A DNA stretch of 64,000 bases from Hymenopellis radicata (lineage: Eukaryota > Basidiomycota > Agaricomycetes > Agaricales > Physalacriaceae), in contig JADNRX010000051.1 of the NCBI GenBank assembly GCA_015501595.1, forward strand, positions 149,271 to 213,270, written 5' to 3'. Position numbers and translations under genes: made by a program. Shown piece after piece: positions 35,072 through 45,749 of this stretch. Each line of letters starts with the position of its first letter. The first letter of the stretch is position 1. The notes under the pieces are model-generated. The model had not been told where the DNA came from. It did no database searches and worked only from the letters and a program-made list of their open reading frames with translations.

Positions 35072-35076
35072 CTTAT
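35072..35076. repeat. Target-site duplication CTTAT, left
   Basis: CTTAT occurs at 35,072-35,076, again at 36,366-36,370 between the two element copies, and at 36,930-36,934 at the right edge. Five bases is usual for LTR-retroelement insertion. Confidence 0.65.
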
Positions 35077-36365
35077 TGCTAGCTGGATCTACGTGAGTTT
35101 ACGAACGGCTAGGGTAAGCGTAAGATAAGGAAAGCAACGACCTGACGATGTCTGAAGCCATTGGGCCGAGCGACTTGCCACGCGATGACGCGTGGCCCGA
35201 TTGGGCCGATGACGCGTGCGCGCCTCGCCGGCTTTCTTCATTACACTCACGACGCTCGACGACGACGACTGCCCGCCGTCCTCTGCCACAGCGTGGACAT
35301 CGGCACCAGTCATTTTGTTTTGTTCTTGCTGCTTTTTACTCTCTCCGGCCATTTCGGATCTCTCTGCATCATTTTATTTTATTTTTCTCTCCTTTGGAGC
35401 GGGCCCTGCCTTCGAGTTGGCTGCGTAACTTGCCGACTCTTCCCCCATGGACCTTGGAGACTACACATATCATATCCTGACTAGCTGTCATTCCATCTCC
35501 TCCTACTGTTACATATACACACCTCAGACACTCGCAATTTCTATCTAATTCCCTCTCATCTTATACCCCCATGCTGAAGCGGCCGTGACCTGTTGCACGA
35601 CAAGATGTGAGTCAGTTTCTCTACAATTTCCTTCCCCCAGTTCCCTTCGCATTTCTGCCGTTCCGTGTGGTTGGGTTTTGTCCGCCATCTTTCAGGCATA
35701 TTCACAGGGTCTTAGCCAGACTCCTATTTCCCAGCTTCAATGTTAGTCCTTGGATGAAGCATCGTTGTCTGTATTCCCCGCACCACTTCCCATATGAGTC
35801 GTGGTGCGGTATTCCCCCATATGCGACCTTGCAGTAGTGTTCGTCGGGTATTCTTCCCCATATGCGACCTCGCAGTAGAGTGTTCGTCGGGTATTCCTCC
35901 CCACATGTGACCTCACAGTAGAGTGTTCACCGGGTATTTCCATTGCATAGCGCACATATCTCCCATCTGCACATCAGGAATTCACTAGGTTGTTTTCTTG
36001 TTGTTGTACGCATGATGGTACCAGGTATTCACACCGTCTGTGTCATGCATGGCTTATTGTGGGGTTTCGGTCCGGTTGCACCTGAAGTCGTCCCTTCAGC
36101 GAGCTTCGCTCTGGAGCCATGCTCTGTAGTGGAGTGTTTGGGTCTCCTTCTGGTTGCGCCCGGGACTCGCAGGTGTACTGGGATTGACCCTGCCAGGATT
36201 CACTCACCGCTCTGTCTGTCGAGTTGAGTGTTCCACAGCTTTTGGGAGCACCGAGTCCTGGTCGGTCAATTCCATTCACAAAACACACATTTGCCTATCA
36301 CGGTGAACGTGCACGATTTCTCTTATACTAACATCAGGCGCACTCATACAGAGCATAGTGCTTGC
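35077..36365 (+). mobile_element. Element B, copy 1 (1,289 bp, solo-LTR-like)
   Basis: It begins TGCTAGCTGGATC and ends AGTGCTTGC; it is flanked by CTTAT on both sides and has no coding capacity. A palindrome CCACGCGATGACGCGTGG is near 35,178. It carries a ~50-bp minisatellite (35,800-35,940). The 5-bp duplication, TG start and absence of genes fit a solo LTR or a short non-autonomous LTR-type element. A second, shortened copy follows directly. Confidence 0.6.
35800..35940. repeat. Minisatellite, ~50-bp unit, about 3 copies
   Basis: Units share GTATTC, CCCCATATGCGACCT and GCAGTAGAGTGTTCGTCGG. Present only in copy 1 of element B; the corresponding part of copy 2 is deleted. Confidence 0.65.
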
Positions 36366-36370
36366 CTTAT

Positions 36371-36929
36371 TGCTAGCTGGATCTACGTGAGTTTACGAAC
36401 GGCTAGGGTAAGCGTAAGATAAGGAAAGCAACAACCTGACGATGTCTGAAGCCATTGGGCCGAGCGACTTGCCACGCGATGACGCGTGGCCCGATTGGGC
36501 CGATGACGCGTGCGCGCCTCGCCGGCTTTCTTCATTACACTCACGACGCTCGACGACGACGACTGCCGCCGTCCTCTGCCACAGCGTGGACATCGGCACC
36601 AGTCATTTTGTTTTGCCCACCCTCCACATCCCTCTTTTATTATCATTATTATTGTTGATTTGATCAGCATTCTTGACAAGTATCACGCCTGCTTGTAGTG
36701 TTTGGGTCTCCTTCTGGTTGCGCCCGGGACTCGCAGGTGTACTGGGATTGACCCTGCCAGGATTCACTCACCGCTCTGTCTGTCGAGTTGAGTGTTCCAC
36801 AGCTTTTGGGAGCACCGAGTCCTGGTCGGTCAATTCCATTCACAAAACACACATTTGCCTATCACGGTGAACGTGCACGATTTCTCTTATACTAACATCA
36901 GGCGCACTCATACAGAGCATAGTGCTTGC
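36371..36929 (+). mobile_element. Element B, copy 2 (559 bp, internally deleted)
   Basis: Its first ~250 bp match 35,077-35,325 and its last ~230 bp match 36,135-36,365, nearly base for base. The middle ~815 bp are replaced by about 80 unrelated bases (about 36,616-36,698). CTTAT on each side. The RT frame resumes at 36,935. Confidence 0.6.
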
Positions 36930-37048
36930 CTTATCGCAATATCCCGGTTCATGCGTCTCAATGGCCCGGAGCAGTGGTCGGACTCCCAGGCCAGAAGTTC
37001 TGTGTGGATCCCTTTTGCGCTTTTGGCGAATGCTCAGCGTGCGGTGTA

Positions 37049-37303
37049 CTGTACTAACGGGACCAACTCTTCACGCCATGTTACGCGTTACGGTCGGTCT
37101 TCACTGGGGTAAGTCTTCACATCAAGGCACAGGAGCGGGAATTACCTTATTGGGAGTGGCGGCGTTAGCCGCCGCGCCAAAAATTGCCTATTTAAGCCTT
37201 CATATCAGACACTTGGCCTCTGTTACACGTTATGCAAGACTGAAAGTCTTCACTCACACGGCCCCGTTACCCGTTATGTGAAGACACGGTCCCGTTAGTA
37301 CAG
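37049..37303. mobile_element. 255-bp MITE with 16-bp inverted ends and TA duplication
   Basis: CTGTACTAACGGGACC at 37,049-37,064 and its exact reverse complement at 37,288-37,303 form perfect terminal inverted repeats. TA flanks both sides (37,047-37,048 and 37,304-37,305). The arms stay partly complementary further in (TCTTCAC on each side). There is no coding capacity. TA target duplication points to a Tc1/mariner-type transposase acting in trans. Removing it with one TA rejoins GVYGRVGDALADIF of the RT exactly. Confidence 0.85.
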
Positions 37304-37800
37304 TATATGGTCGCGTCGGCGACGCTCTCGCAGACATCTTTCGCGCACATGGCATCGGTCCGCTGTCAAAGTGGGTTGATGACCATTTCTTTTTACGCAT
37401 TCTTCGAATATACCTTGAGCAGTACAATGCCTGGAGAGCGGAAATGGTGTTACGCATAATGCGGCTGGCGGTCGTCATCAAACGGGTGGTCGTCTATGGT
37501 GGAAAGGTGCAGACTCTTCTAGTTATCCCGAGGAGTTTGATGAGGACATGGAACGCCATATCCGTGATCTCTCCCAATCTTCGCCTCGCTCTAAGGAGGA
37601 CGGCGACTTCTCTTACTGCTTTGCCGACATCGACGCCCTGTCAGAAGAGTTGGGTGTCCCTTGGAAACTCAAGAAAGACTTCCATTTCACTTCCTTCGCT
37701 GCTCGTTACACGGGCGTTCTATGGCATCTCGACGTCCGCACGTTGTCGTTACCTTCCGACAGACGTGAGAAATATCAAGACACTATCACCACTTGGCTCT

Positions 37801-38642
37801 CAAAGCCCGTTCACACGCTCAAAGAAGTTAGAGTTCTTTATGGCCGTTTGCTCTCATGCACTCGTGTCGTACCATCGGGTCGCGCTTATCTCACTGGCCT
37901 TGAAAGCATGCTGGGAATTTTCGGCGATAATCCCTTCATGCCGCGGACACCTCCCAAATCTATCGCTTCAGATCTTGTCTGGTGGTCCCAAATCTTGGCA
38001 AACGACAAACTCGAACGCCGTATACCTGGCCCTTGCAAAGTTGTGGACATCGCCGCGTTCTCAGATGCCAGTTCAAGTGTGGGTATTGCAGTCGTCATCC
38101 AAGGACGCTGGCGTGCATGGCGCCTCATACCAGGATGGAATTCTCCCGCTCTACGGGACATCCAGTGGGCAGAAGCCATTGGATTCGAGTTTACGATCCT
38201 CATACTCATCAAACTCGGTATTACACCATCCGATGCATCACCAAATTGACTGACTCTTAAAATAGGTTATCGAGACATCCACTTACGGGTCAACGGTGAC
38301 AACACTGCCGTGGTTGAAGGCTGGTGGAACGGTCGCAGCCACAACAGAGCGGTTAACGACGTCTTCAAGCGGATCCATGCCTACTTGCCTGAATCAGGTC
38401 TCACCATCTTCTCGCGTTACGTCTCAAGCGCCGCCAACCCCGCAGACGGCCCCTCTCGCGGCATTTACCCTTCCACTTCACTCCTCCTACCACCCATCAC
38501 CATACCCTCTGCCGTCGCTGCTTTTATCGTCGACTGGGACCATCCAAGGATCCAAGCCGAACTTCACGGTCATGCGCCCCTCGTCAAGCCTCAACCCTCG
38601 CCCGACCGTGCTACCTCCCCTCAAACCAGCTTCGACTGGCTC
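37801..38642 (+). CDS. RNase H domain of the retroelement, with intron
   Basis: VVDIAAFSDASSSVGIAVVI supplies the first RNase H Asp; the AEAIGFEFTILILIKLG segment supplies the Glu. A 48-nt intron at 38,218-38,265 (GT...AG) splits LG from YRDIHLRVNGDNTAVVEGWW, which carries the next Asp. NPADGPSRG supplies the last Asp, as in DIRS-type RNase H. The frame ends with TGA after DIFSYL near 38,666; the recombinase is read in another frame. Confidence 0.6.
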
Positions 38643-38659
38643 CCAGATATCTTCTCGTA

Positions 38660-39577
38660 CCTCTGAGTCAACATTACCGCGTCGCTTCGCAGTTTCCCGC
38701 GCGCGCCCATATGCGCCTCACTTAACACCACTTTCTTCGCCGTTTCGGCAGCACATTCCGGCCAAGGAGCGTTTGTTTGGTTGGACGCCAGCCTCCTCGA
38801 GTCGTGTGCCTCTGGCAGGCCCTATACCAGCTGATATGGATCGCATTCGTGACGTTCTGACATTCGCTTGGGCAGATGGAACCCTAGAAACATACGGCTC
38901 TGGTCTTCTGGTGTATCATGTCTTCTGCGATAACAAACGTGTTACAGAACGCGATCGCTGTCCCGCTCCGGCTCTGCTAATATCTGCATTCGTGTCAACT
39001 CTGAGCGGGTCATACGCGGGGAGCACTGTTACGGGATACGTCTCCGCGGTTCGTGCTTGGCACATTATCCACGGAGCCTCCTGGACAATGAAGAAAGATG
39101 AGCTGGATGCCTTGCTACGTGCCGCCGAGCGGCTACAGCCTCCATCTTCCAAGACGAAAAAGCGTCTGCCATACACCGTGGAAATCATAGAGGACCTATT
39201 ATCTCACCTCGACCTCTCTACAGCTCTGGACTGTGCAGTCGCTGCCTGTCTAACAACCACCTTTTACTCCGCAGCTCGCCTGGGCGAGTTCACAGTCAGG
39301 ACATTGACGTCCTTTAATCCAACTATACACGTCAAACCCTCAGACGTTCGCAAGGTACTACACCTACACTTTAATCTGATGTGTCAACACTACGGTTCTA
39401 ACCATATCTCCTCAGGAACGTGATCGGAATAACTTGGAACAAACGGCTTTCTTTCTGCCATCGACGAAGTCTGCACCGCAAGGCGAGAGCGTTTTCTGGT
39501 CTCGTCAGATTGGCCCATCAAATCCAGAAGCTCTCTTCACCGCTCACCTCGCCTTGAACAAGAGTCTAATCGCAACG
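38660..39577 (+). pseudogene. Tyrosine recombinase (YR) of the retroelement, C-terminus missing
   Basis: The SAM-like core-binding domain reads LTFAWADGTLETYGSGLLVY and GSYAGSTVTGYVSAVRAWH. The catalytic domain starts with ALDCAVAACLTTTFYSAARLGEFTV, where the Arg of AARLGE is the first catalytic Arg. An intron at 39,355-39,415 (61 nt) joins SDVRK to ERDRNNLEQTAFFLPSTKSA. Homology ends near HLALNKSL (about 39,577), before the HxxR and Tyr nucleophile boxes. The protein therefore cannot be active. Confidence 0.65.
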
Positions 39578-39626
39578 TTAGAGCTCATAAAGTCTTGTTG
39601 TACAATGTCTTGTCGCTACGGTAAAA

Positions 39627-40501
39627 CTACCAGTAGTCGATTTCCTGAGCGAAATACTCCAATGGATCGCCATCGTCTGTAACGTCGCTCCCATAATCCA
39701 CATCCGAATCGAAATCATCTCCCAACTTGTCCCTCTTCGTTTCTCGTATAGCCTCTTTTAATATATCGTGCTCGTCTCGTTCATCATCGATGTAAGGATC
39801 CTCCGGATCTACTACATCGGAAGTTGGCCCATAAAGATAATCTGGGTCCTCGGCGAGATCGTCACCATCGCCAGCAGACTCAGATTCGTCCCCGACCTAC
39901 CGTGAATACATTATACTGCCTACGTTCAATGAAGAACGTTGATTCCGACTCACCGTGTAATCCATGGGAAGGCCTAAACCCAAGTAGCCTAAAATATCCT
40001 CTTTTCGTTGTCCATTCTTGTTGAAGAACCTCCGGAGGGCTTCTTGTTGACTGTCTGGCCCACTGGGAAGCTCAAGAATGGACGCTAGCGCCTACATCAC
40101 GGGTTAGAGGGGTAGAGACGCCAGTCAGGATTCTGACATAGATTTCCGACAGAGTGTATTCAATCTTGACGCCCTTCGACGTCAAGTCGTGCCGAGACAA
40201 GATATCTCGATGAAGCTACGTAGGTGGCATTTATGGGTACCGGGATAGAGGCGCAGATAAGGCTGCGACGTACGCCAAAGAAGTCCCAGCTGTCCCATTG
40301 GGAGATGTGGAGATCTCCATAGTCCGGATATCCTAAAGCTTTGAAGTCCTTTGGGACGGGGTGATTAAACACAGGATTGGACATCGACGATTCCGGTGTA
40401 GCACTCGATTCAGATGTGCCGGAAGTATTCGCTTTTGAATGTGATGCATATGGAGCAGATCTTGCTTTTCCTTTCGCTTTAGCCGCACTGTCTTTTGGCA
40501 T
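39627..40501 (-). CDS. 4-exon gene, 237-aa protein with acidic C-terminus, unknown function
   Basis: Exons 40,274-40,501, 40,138-40,215, 39,954-40,091 and 39,627-39,896 join in frame (714 nt); introns are 46-58 nt with GT...AG ends. I chose the ATG at 40,499-40,501 (MPKDSAAKAKGKARS), because the longer frame upstream looks like leader sequence. The N-terminal 55 residues are Ser/Lys/Ala-rich. The middle is folded-looking (GYPDYGDLHISQWDSWDFFG, then LHRDILSRHDLTSKGVKIEY). The last 90 residues are strongly acidic (GDESESAGDGDDLAEDPDYL). A nuclear or chromatin-associated role is possible but unproven. The truncated retroelement ends about 50 bp beyond its stop codon. Confidence 0.65.
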
Positions 40502-41121
40502 TTTGGAAACGGTGCTGGGTGCGCTGGTGAAAGTGCGGGACAGACATTGCAGAACAGGCACTGCCCCCGATCTATGGCCGGTACTGTGCACTTTCAACAA
40601 GGATACATATGCGCCACAGGCGATAGTCGTCAGCAGGTGATCACGCGATTGCCGTTCAGCGTGCCGCTGCGCCACACAGAGCACAGGATCCGGGCGTAAG
40701 GGCGCAACGTCCACCACACGTACGTTTGTGAGATATGTTTGGAAGTTTGCGTACAGCGAGTTCTTGAGTTGAACAGCAAGGTCAGCGGTTTTGATATTGG
40801 AGACAACTTAGTGTTTATGACAGACCGGCCTTCCAACGGGAGACGTCCATCGTCGCCCAGATGGTGTGGCCATATATGGAGGAAAATGCACACCGCGTTC
40901 AGGGGTTCGCCTCAGTCAGAAACCACGTGGTTTTCACGTGGATCCGCGCGTCGCGTCTCTTTCCCTAAGCCTTTGAAGTTTGTTTCCCTGTAAACATCAA
41001 TGTGGCCTCATTCTCGTTCGAACAAAATGCTGTGAGGGTGGGGTAATAGCATCCAATTGGACAAGAACATTCAAAATACTACTGTACACAATTCGTATAA
41101 GACCAAGAAACTTTCGTACAT
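40502..41121. other. Intergenic between two minus-strand genes
   Basis: It contains an upstream extension of the previous frame (to 40,717) that I take as 5' leader, then nothing recognisable up to the zinc-finger gene's stop. Confidence 0.35.
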
Positions 41122-42251
41122 TCACAACGTCAACATCCTCGAAAACTGACTCGTCAACGAATGCGTATAATCCTTCACAGTGCTAAACTTGGCCAGCCCA
41201 CACGCCTCACTCTCAATATGCCGTATCAGCGCCGAAATAACAGTAAACTGGCACCCACACTTGCGGTGCGGACACTTGAACTGCTTCGCATCGTGCGCAG
41301 GCGACACGAGGTGCGTATTCAAGCTCGACAGCGTGCCGAACTGGTGATGACAGAGGTAGCATTCATATTTTCCTGCGTGACCGTTGTACGCGAGCTCCGT
41401 GGCGGCGTACGTCGTGGTCACATTGCCAGCGGGCCGCAATGCGGCGGTTGATGGAAATGGTAGGCGTGAGCTTGAGCGCGTGGACGGCGGCCGTGACGTG
41501 GTGCGGTCGATACGCGAGTTGCAGCCCCTGCCTCGATGTGGCCGGCGATGTCGGAAGGCGATTTGAACTGGCGCGGACAGATGGGGCATTTGATGTCCGC
41601 GGCCTTGTGGACGCGGGAGGCGTCGTGCTGTAAACGAAAGGTTAGTTTGGAGTACGTGTGATACGATGAGGCTTACCTGCGATAGAGCTTGGGGCTTCTG
41701 AAGTCTTTCGAACAGATGAAACACCAATTGTGGAGTGAGCTGGCGCTCAGATGCTGGTACAAAGCTTCCTTGTGGACGAACATCCTGTTGCACGATTCAC
41801 AGTAGGGATCGTCGTCGTCATCGTTGTCGTCGTCGTCGGGTTCATATTCCTCTGACTCGTAGTCGTAGTCGCCTTGATGAACGGCAGCGGTATTGCGGTG
41901 CTGATTGAACCTAAGTGCCCACATCGCTTAGGGAAGGAAACAAGTACCTGCTCAAAGGCACTTGCGTTCCCAAAATACCTGTCGCAACGGCCACAATACA
42001 CTCCTCGTCTGATTCGTCCGATTCATACTCGTCGGAATCGCCTTGATGTACAGCGGCGTTAGCGAGGTGCTGCGCAAGTAAGTATCGTCAATGGCCGGTT
42101 GAAAGAGAAATACCTGTTGAAGCGCCTGATCGTGTCTGAAAAGGCGCTCACACTCATCGCAGTAAGGATGGTCGGCCTTAGCGGAGCAATGGTTATGAAG
42201 AGCGTTATCGGAGACAAAGGAGCGATAGCATTGGTCGCAGGTCACAGTCAT
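41122..42251 (-). CDS. C2H2 zinc-finger protein, unit 1 copy (several one-base breaks)
   Basis: Exon 1 (42,114-42,251) begins MTVTCDQCYRSFVSDNALHNH and has a second finger CDECERLFRHDQALQQH. Exons 2 (41,948-42,069), 3 (41,677-41,900) and 4 (41,122-41,627) follow introns of 44-49 nt. Further fingers are YCGRCDRYFGNASAFEQH, YCESCNRMFVHKEALYQH, FICSKDF, CPICPRQFKSPSDIAGH, CYLCHHQFGTLSSLNTH and a last one ending IRHIESEACGLAKF. Acidic linkers lie between fingers 2-4. Exons 2 and 3 are each one base short of a multiple of three, and exon 4 changes frame twice. The tail QFSRMLTL closes the protein. The fingers imply nucleic-acid binding. The breaks are all in short G/C runs and may be base-calling errors. 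Confidence 0.65.
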
Positions 42252-43155
42252 CGTGGGCAGAGGAAGGAACAGGCGTGAAAAACTGGGGCTTGGCGCAGAT
42301 TGGCGGAGTCTTTCAAGCCTGTTTCTTTCTGGTCGTCGTGGTCCTGAGGAGAGTGGTGCGATAGGCGGACTCGCTTATGAAGGATGGATTCAAACTCAGC
42401 TCGGCGGTCAGAGGGCCTAGCCTCCTGTACGTTAAACTTGGACAGTACCAAGTAGATAAGACTGCCCGGACCTGGTGCCGGTTCTACCTACCTACGTCAA
42501 TATCTGACCGGTGGTGCTTCTGCTTCCAGAGGCACCTCTGGAGCGAAATGGACTGTTGAGCCAAATTTCGACCTGAGGTGGAAGCAATTGGAAGCGTCTC
42601 AGAGCATTGCCTTTCGGTTGCCTCTGTACGTGCTTCTGTCCAATGAAGAGACACACACGGTACCGATATGATGCCAGACCTGAGCCTGAGCGCTGCTCAC
42701 TGAGGCCCACCTCAAGACACGCTGAGCGCTGACGGAGAGGTGGTGATTGCCTACAGAATGTGCATGCTAAGGGAGGCGAAATTGTCTATGTTTGAAGCCA
42801 CGGCGCGTACATTGACTGACAACTGACTGACAAGTATGTTCCCATGCTACGCGTACTGAAAGATAGTTTAACCGAGCCCGCCTGGTCCATCATGCATCAT
42901 GCATCATGGTTGGTTCTTGGCTGCCTCCCAGTTGCTTCTCGGTTGCTTCTGACAGTGCTCTGCCAGAACCGCTTCAAGTTCCAGAAGCAAAACTGTTGGC
43001 GGTTGTATGTTCATAATGCCCAAATTTATGGCCAAAAGAACCACACCAACTCGAAGTCATACACAAAATCACAGTAAATGTATACAGTACGGATGTAAAT
43101 TTTGATCTATAAGTAAGTACACTTCCCGAAATCTTCTACCATATGCCGTCTAAAA
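42252..43155. other. Intergenic between zinc-finger and Sse1-like genes
   Basis: Nothing gene-like. It has CATCATGCATCATGCATCATG near 42,891, a short repeat, and several places where unit 2 has one more base in a homopolymer. Confidence 0.45.
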
Positions 43156-45610
43156 CTAATCGACGTCCATCTCACTCGGTCCAGGCGCCTCATCCTCCTC
43201 CTTCTTCGGAGGCTCCTCCTGCTTCTGCGGCGTCTCCTGGCCAGTCTTGGGCGTCTGCGTCCGCTCGACGGCGGCACAGGCGCACGGGCTTCGGCTTGGT
43301 CAGAATCGGCGTCGCAAAGTAAATCACCTCGTCCCGCTTCTTGCTGATCTCAGCCGTAGTCAAAACAGGATCCACGTTCTTCGGGCGCTCGCTCTGTCGC
43401 ACCGTCTGGTCCTCGAGCCATTTCTGCACGGTGGCCACCTTTTCGACGACGCTCTGGAGATCCTTCTCGTCGATGTGGCTGAACTTGTCGTCGCCCGAGG
43501 TGGCCTGCGACATGTACGAGTTGAGCGTCTCGCGCAGCTGCGCGATGGTGCGCTGGCGCTCCTCAGCCTCTCGCCAGCGGAAGGTAATGGGGTCGCCGAG
43601 GACTTTGAGCCCGTCGAGACGAGCGACGTAGGCAGATTTTTTGGCGTCCTCACCCTCCTCCGAGTAAAGCCAGTCCTCCGCCTCCTGCAGAGCGACCAAG
43701 AGCTTTTCCTTCTCCTCCGCCTGCACGTAGTGAGCGTAACGATCGTCGAGCTTGCCACGGGTATCGTAAACGTATTCCTCCAGGGCGTTCTTGCGGTCCT
43801 GCACACAATTTCTTTAGAAAACATCAAAACAACGTAGTAAACACATTTACCTCGGTATCCATAACGAGCTTGTCGCTCTCGTGCATCTGACCCTCGAGCT
43901 CCTTGTACTTTTCGACAATGCTCTTGTCAAGACTGGCAGTGCCCGCAAAGAAAGGCACATCGATCTTCCTGATGACCTTTTTCTTCTTGGGCGGCGCACC
44001 CTCAGGAGCATCGACATCCATAGCGGCAGGCTCCTCCTTCTCGATGGTCTCCTCGACGTAGGCAGCCTCAAACGAAAGGATACCGTGCGCGTTCAGCCGC
44101 GTCTTCAGCTTCACGCAGGTAGAGTCGCCGGTGGTCGTTGGCGGGATCTCCTTGGCAGAGAAACGGCCAATCCACGGGTTAATACCACCGGGAAGGTTTT
44201 CTGGCTCCGCGTAGGACGCTTCAATGTCGAATGGCTCCTTGCGGTAGAAGGAGAGGATCTTGGTCGATGGGAGAGGGTTACCTGTGGGGAAGACCAGGAG
44301 CTCGGTGTCATCTGGCTCGGCAGGGTTGACGTCCCAGGTCATCTTGATGGGGTATGTGGCGATATCGGTAAAGTTGAAGTCACGGACACGGAACACGGGG
44401 GAAAGTTTCGCGCAGGCAAAAGTCGCGCCACGGGCGACGGCCTCGTCCTGGTTAAGGGTAGTGGAAAGCTGCTTGTCGGGGAACGCAGTCTGGATCTTGG
44501 AGCGCACCGCGGGGATCCGAGTAGACCCACCAATGAGCTCAATCGCGTCAATCTGGTCAAGGGTCAAGCCAGACTCGGCGACCGCGCGCTCGAGGGGAGC
44601 GGGAATACGTTCCAGGACGTCGGCAATAAGGCCCTCGTACTCCTCGCGGGTAAGCTTGGAGGCGGCATCGATGTCGTTCATGATAGACTCGATGTTAAGT
44701 GGAGCCTCCGCATTGGCAGAAAGCACCTTTTTGAGGCGCTCGCAGCCGGCGGTGAGACGGAAGGTGGCCTTGGGATTGGACAAGACATCAATCTTGTACT
44801 TTGCCTTGAACTCCTCTGAAAAGTGCTTGACAAGAGCGTAATCAATGTCCCGACCACCAAGATTTCGGTCGAACGCGGTGCTCTTGACGGTAAGCTGGCC
44901 CTTGGAGAAGGCGACGACAGCACAGGATAGGGAGGAGTGACCGACGTCGACGAAGACGACGTTGCGAGGAGGCGCTTCTGGCTCGGGGAGGTCGGATTTT
45001 GTGATACCGTACCCGAGAGCAGCGGCTGTGGTATCGTTGATGAGGCGGAGGACTGTGAGACCGGCAATGGAAGCGGCGTCCATCACTGCTCGTCGCTGGA
45101 TGTCGGTGTACCATCCGGGAACAGCGATGACAATATCTGTTACGCCATTCTTGAGCTCGTTGGCCGCGATGTCGCGTAGCTTGGCGAGATACATCGCGAC
45201 AAGCTGTGTAGCAGAGAAAGTTTGGGGTTCGCCGACATAGTTAACCTGCAAAAAATCAGTTTCTGCTCATTTTGACAGCACAACAGCTTACCTCGACACC
45301 AACCGAGCCCTGGACGTCGACAAGAGTGGCGTTGATAAATTTCTTTTCAACATCTTGCACTTCTGGGTCCGATAGTGTTCGCCCAACAAGACGCTTCAAG
45401 GATCCGATGGTATTGCGGAAATTTGACGTTTCCTGAGTTTTCGCCGCTTCACCAATAGCTCGCTGTTTTGGCCCAAATGCCACCAAAGATCTACAGATGC
45501 TTCAGCACGACGATGACAGCAAAAAAAAATGGTAGCGACGCACGGTGTGGCCCGATTAGATGTCTCGTTTACGATGCCGCCATCTCCAGCGCGCTGAGGA
45601 CATCCGCCAT
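43156..45610 (-). CDS. SSE1: Hsp110/Sse1-type Hsp70 co-chaperone, unit 1 copy (frame breaks)
   Basis: Same four-exon gene as at 55,736-58,193 in unit 2. The large exon (43,851-45,245) is intact and carries NDTTAAALGYGI, VFVDVGHSS, ELIGGSTRIP and LNQDEAVARGA, the Hsp70-family nucleotide-binding motifs. Two one-base losses in the last exon (a CCC run near 43,252 and a GGGG run near 43,278) put the C-terminus out of frame, so the normal ending EMDVD is not reached. One base lost near 45,588 (CCC to CC) breaks the first exon. Sse1 proteins act in the cytosol as nucleotide-exchange factors for Hsp70. Unit 2 lacks these breaks. They may be mutations or sequencing errors. Confidence 0.7.
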
Positions 45611-45749
45611 CTCGACACCATCTATTCCTCTCCACTTCGCCTACATCTCCCATACTCCATCCATCCCAAGCGTGCAGGTGGTAGATCGAGTTGAGGTCGC
45701 GGTTGGTGAAGCGTTGGATGGTGTGGGATGTGTCGTGTGTGGCTCTTCG

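Larger units (their letters stand above)
34575..37800 (+). pseudogene. Reverse transcriptase domain of the retroelement, interrupted
   Basis: RT fingers/palm begin with SNWERLLAIHNL and RYIGPFEQDELESLIGPFQT, then SPLSLIPKPQSTDLRLVQNF and SDDFPCTWGTFEAVAF. The first catalytic Asp region, GAIRDVAEAY, ends at 35,076. Element B splits it, and RNIPVHASQWPGAVVGL resumes at 36,935. A MITE splits ACGV/YGRVGDALADIF. The catalytic pair is in KWVDDHFF (about 37,366-37,395). One frame change near 37,440 precedes GGRLWWKGADSSS. The thumb region with VLYGRLLSCTRVVPSGRAYLTG follows. Both insertions leave precise junctions, so the frame was intact before them apart from the one-base break. Confidence 0.7.
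32690..39577 (+). mobile_element. DIRS/Ngaro-like tyrosine-recombinase retroelement, 3'-truncated and interrupted
   Basis: In order on the plus strand: gag-like protein (32,920), zinc knuckle (to 34,607), reverse transcriptase (34,575 to about 37,800), RNase H (to about 38,640) and tyrosine recombinase (about 38,660-39,577). No DDE integrase or aspartic protease is seen, and the recombinase lies after RNase H, as known for DIRS-order elements. The recombinase is cut off before its second Arg/His/Tyr catalytic box. Two insertions lie inside the RT (35,077-36,934 and 37,049-37,303). Terminal split repeats typical of the order were not found. The element is inactive as it stands. Confidence 0.7.

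Noticed and set aside
38296..38650. N-terminal 120 residues of a 375-aa plus-strand frame
   Set aside because: This part overlaps the RNase H domain read in another frame; only the part from about 38,660 shows recombinase homology.
43881..44819. Long plus-strand reading (312 aa) opposite the Sse1-like gene
   Set aside because: It is a shadow of the well-supported minus-strand chaperone exon; it has no conserved motifs and repeats identically at 56,463 for the same reason.
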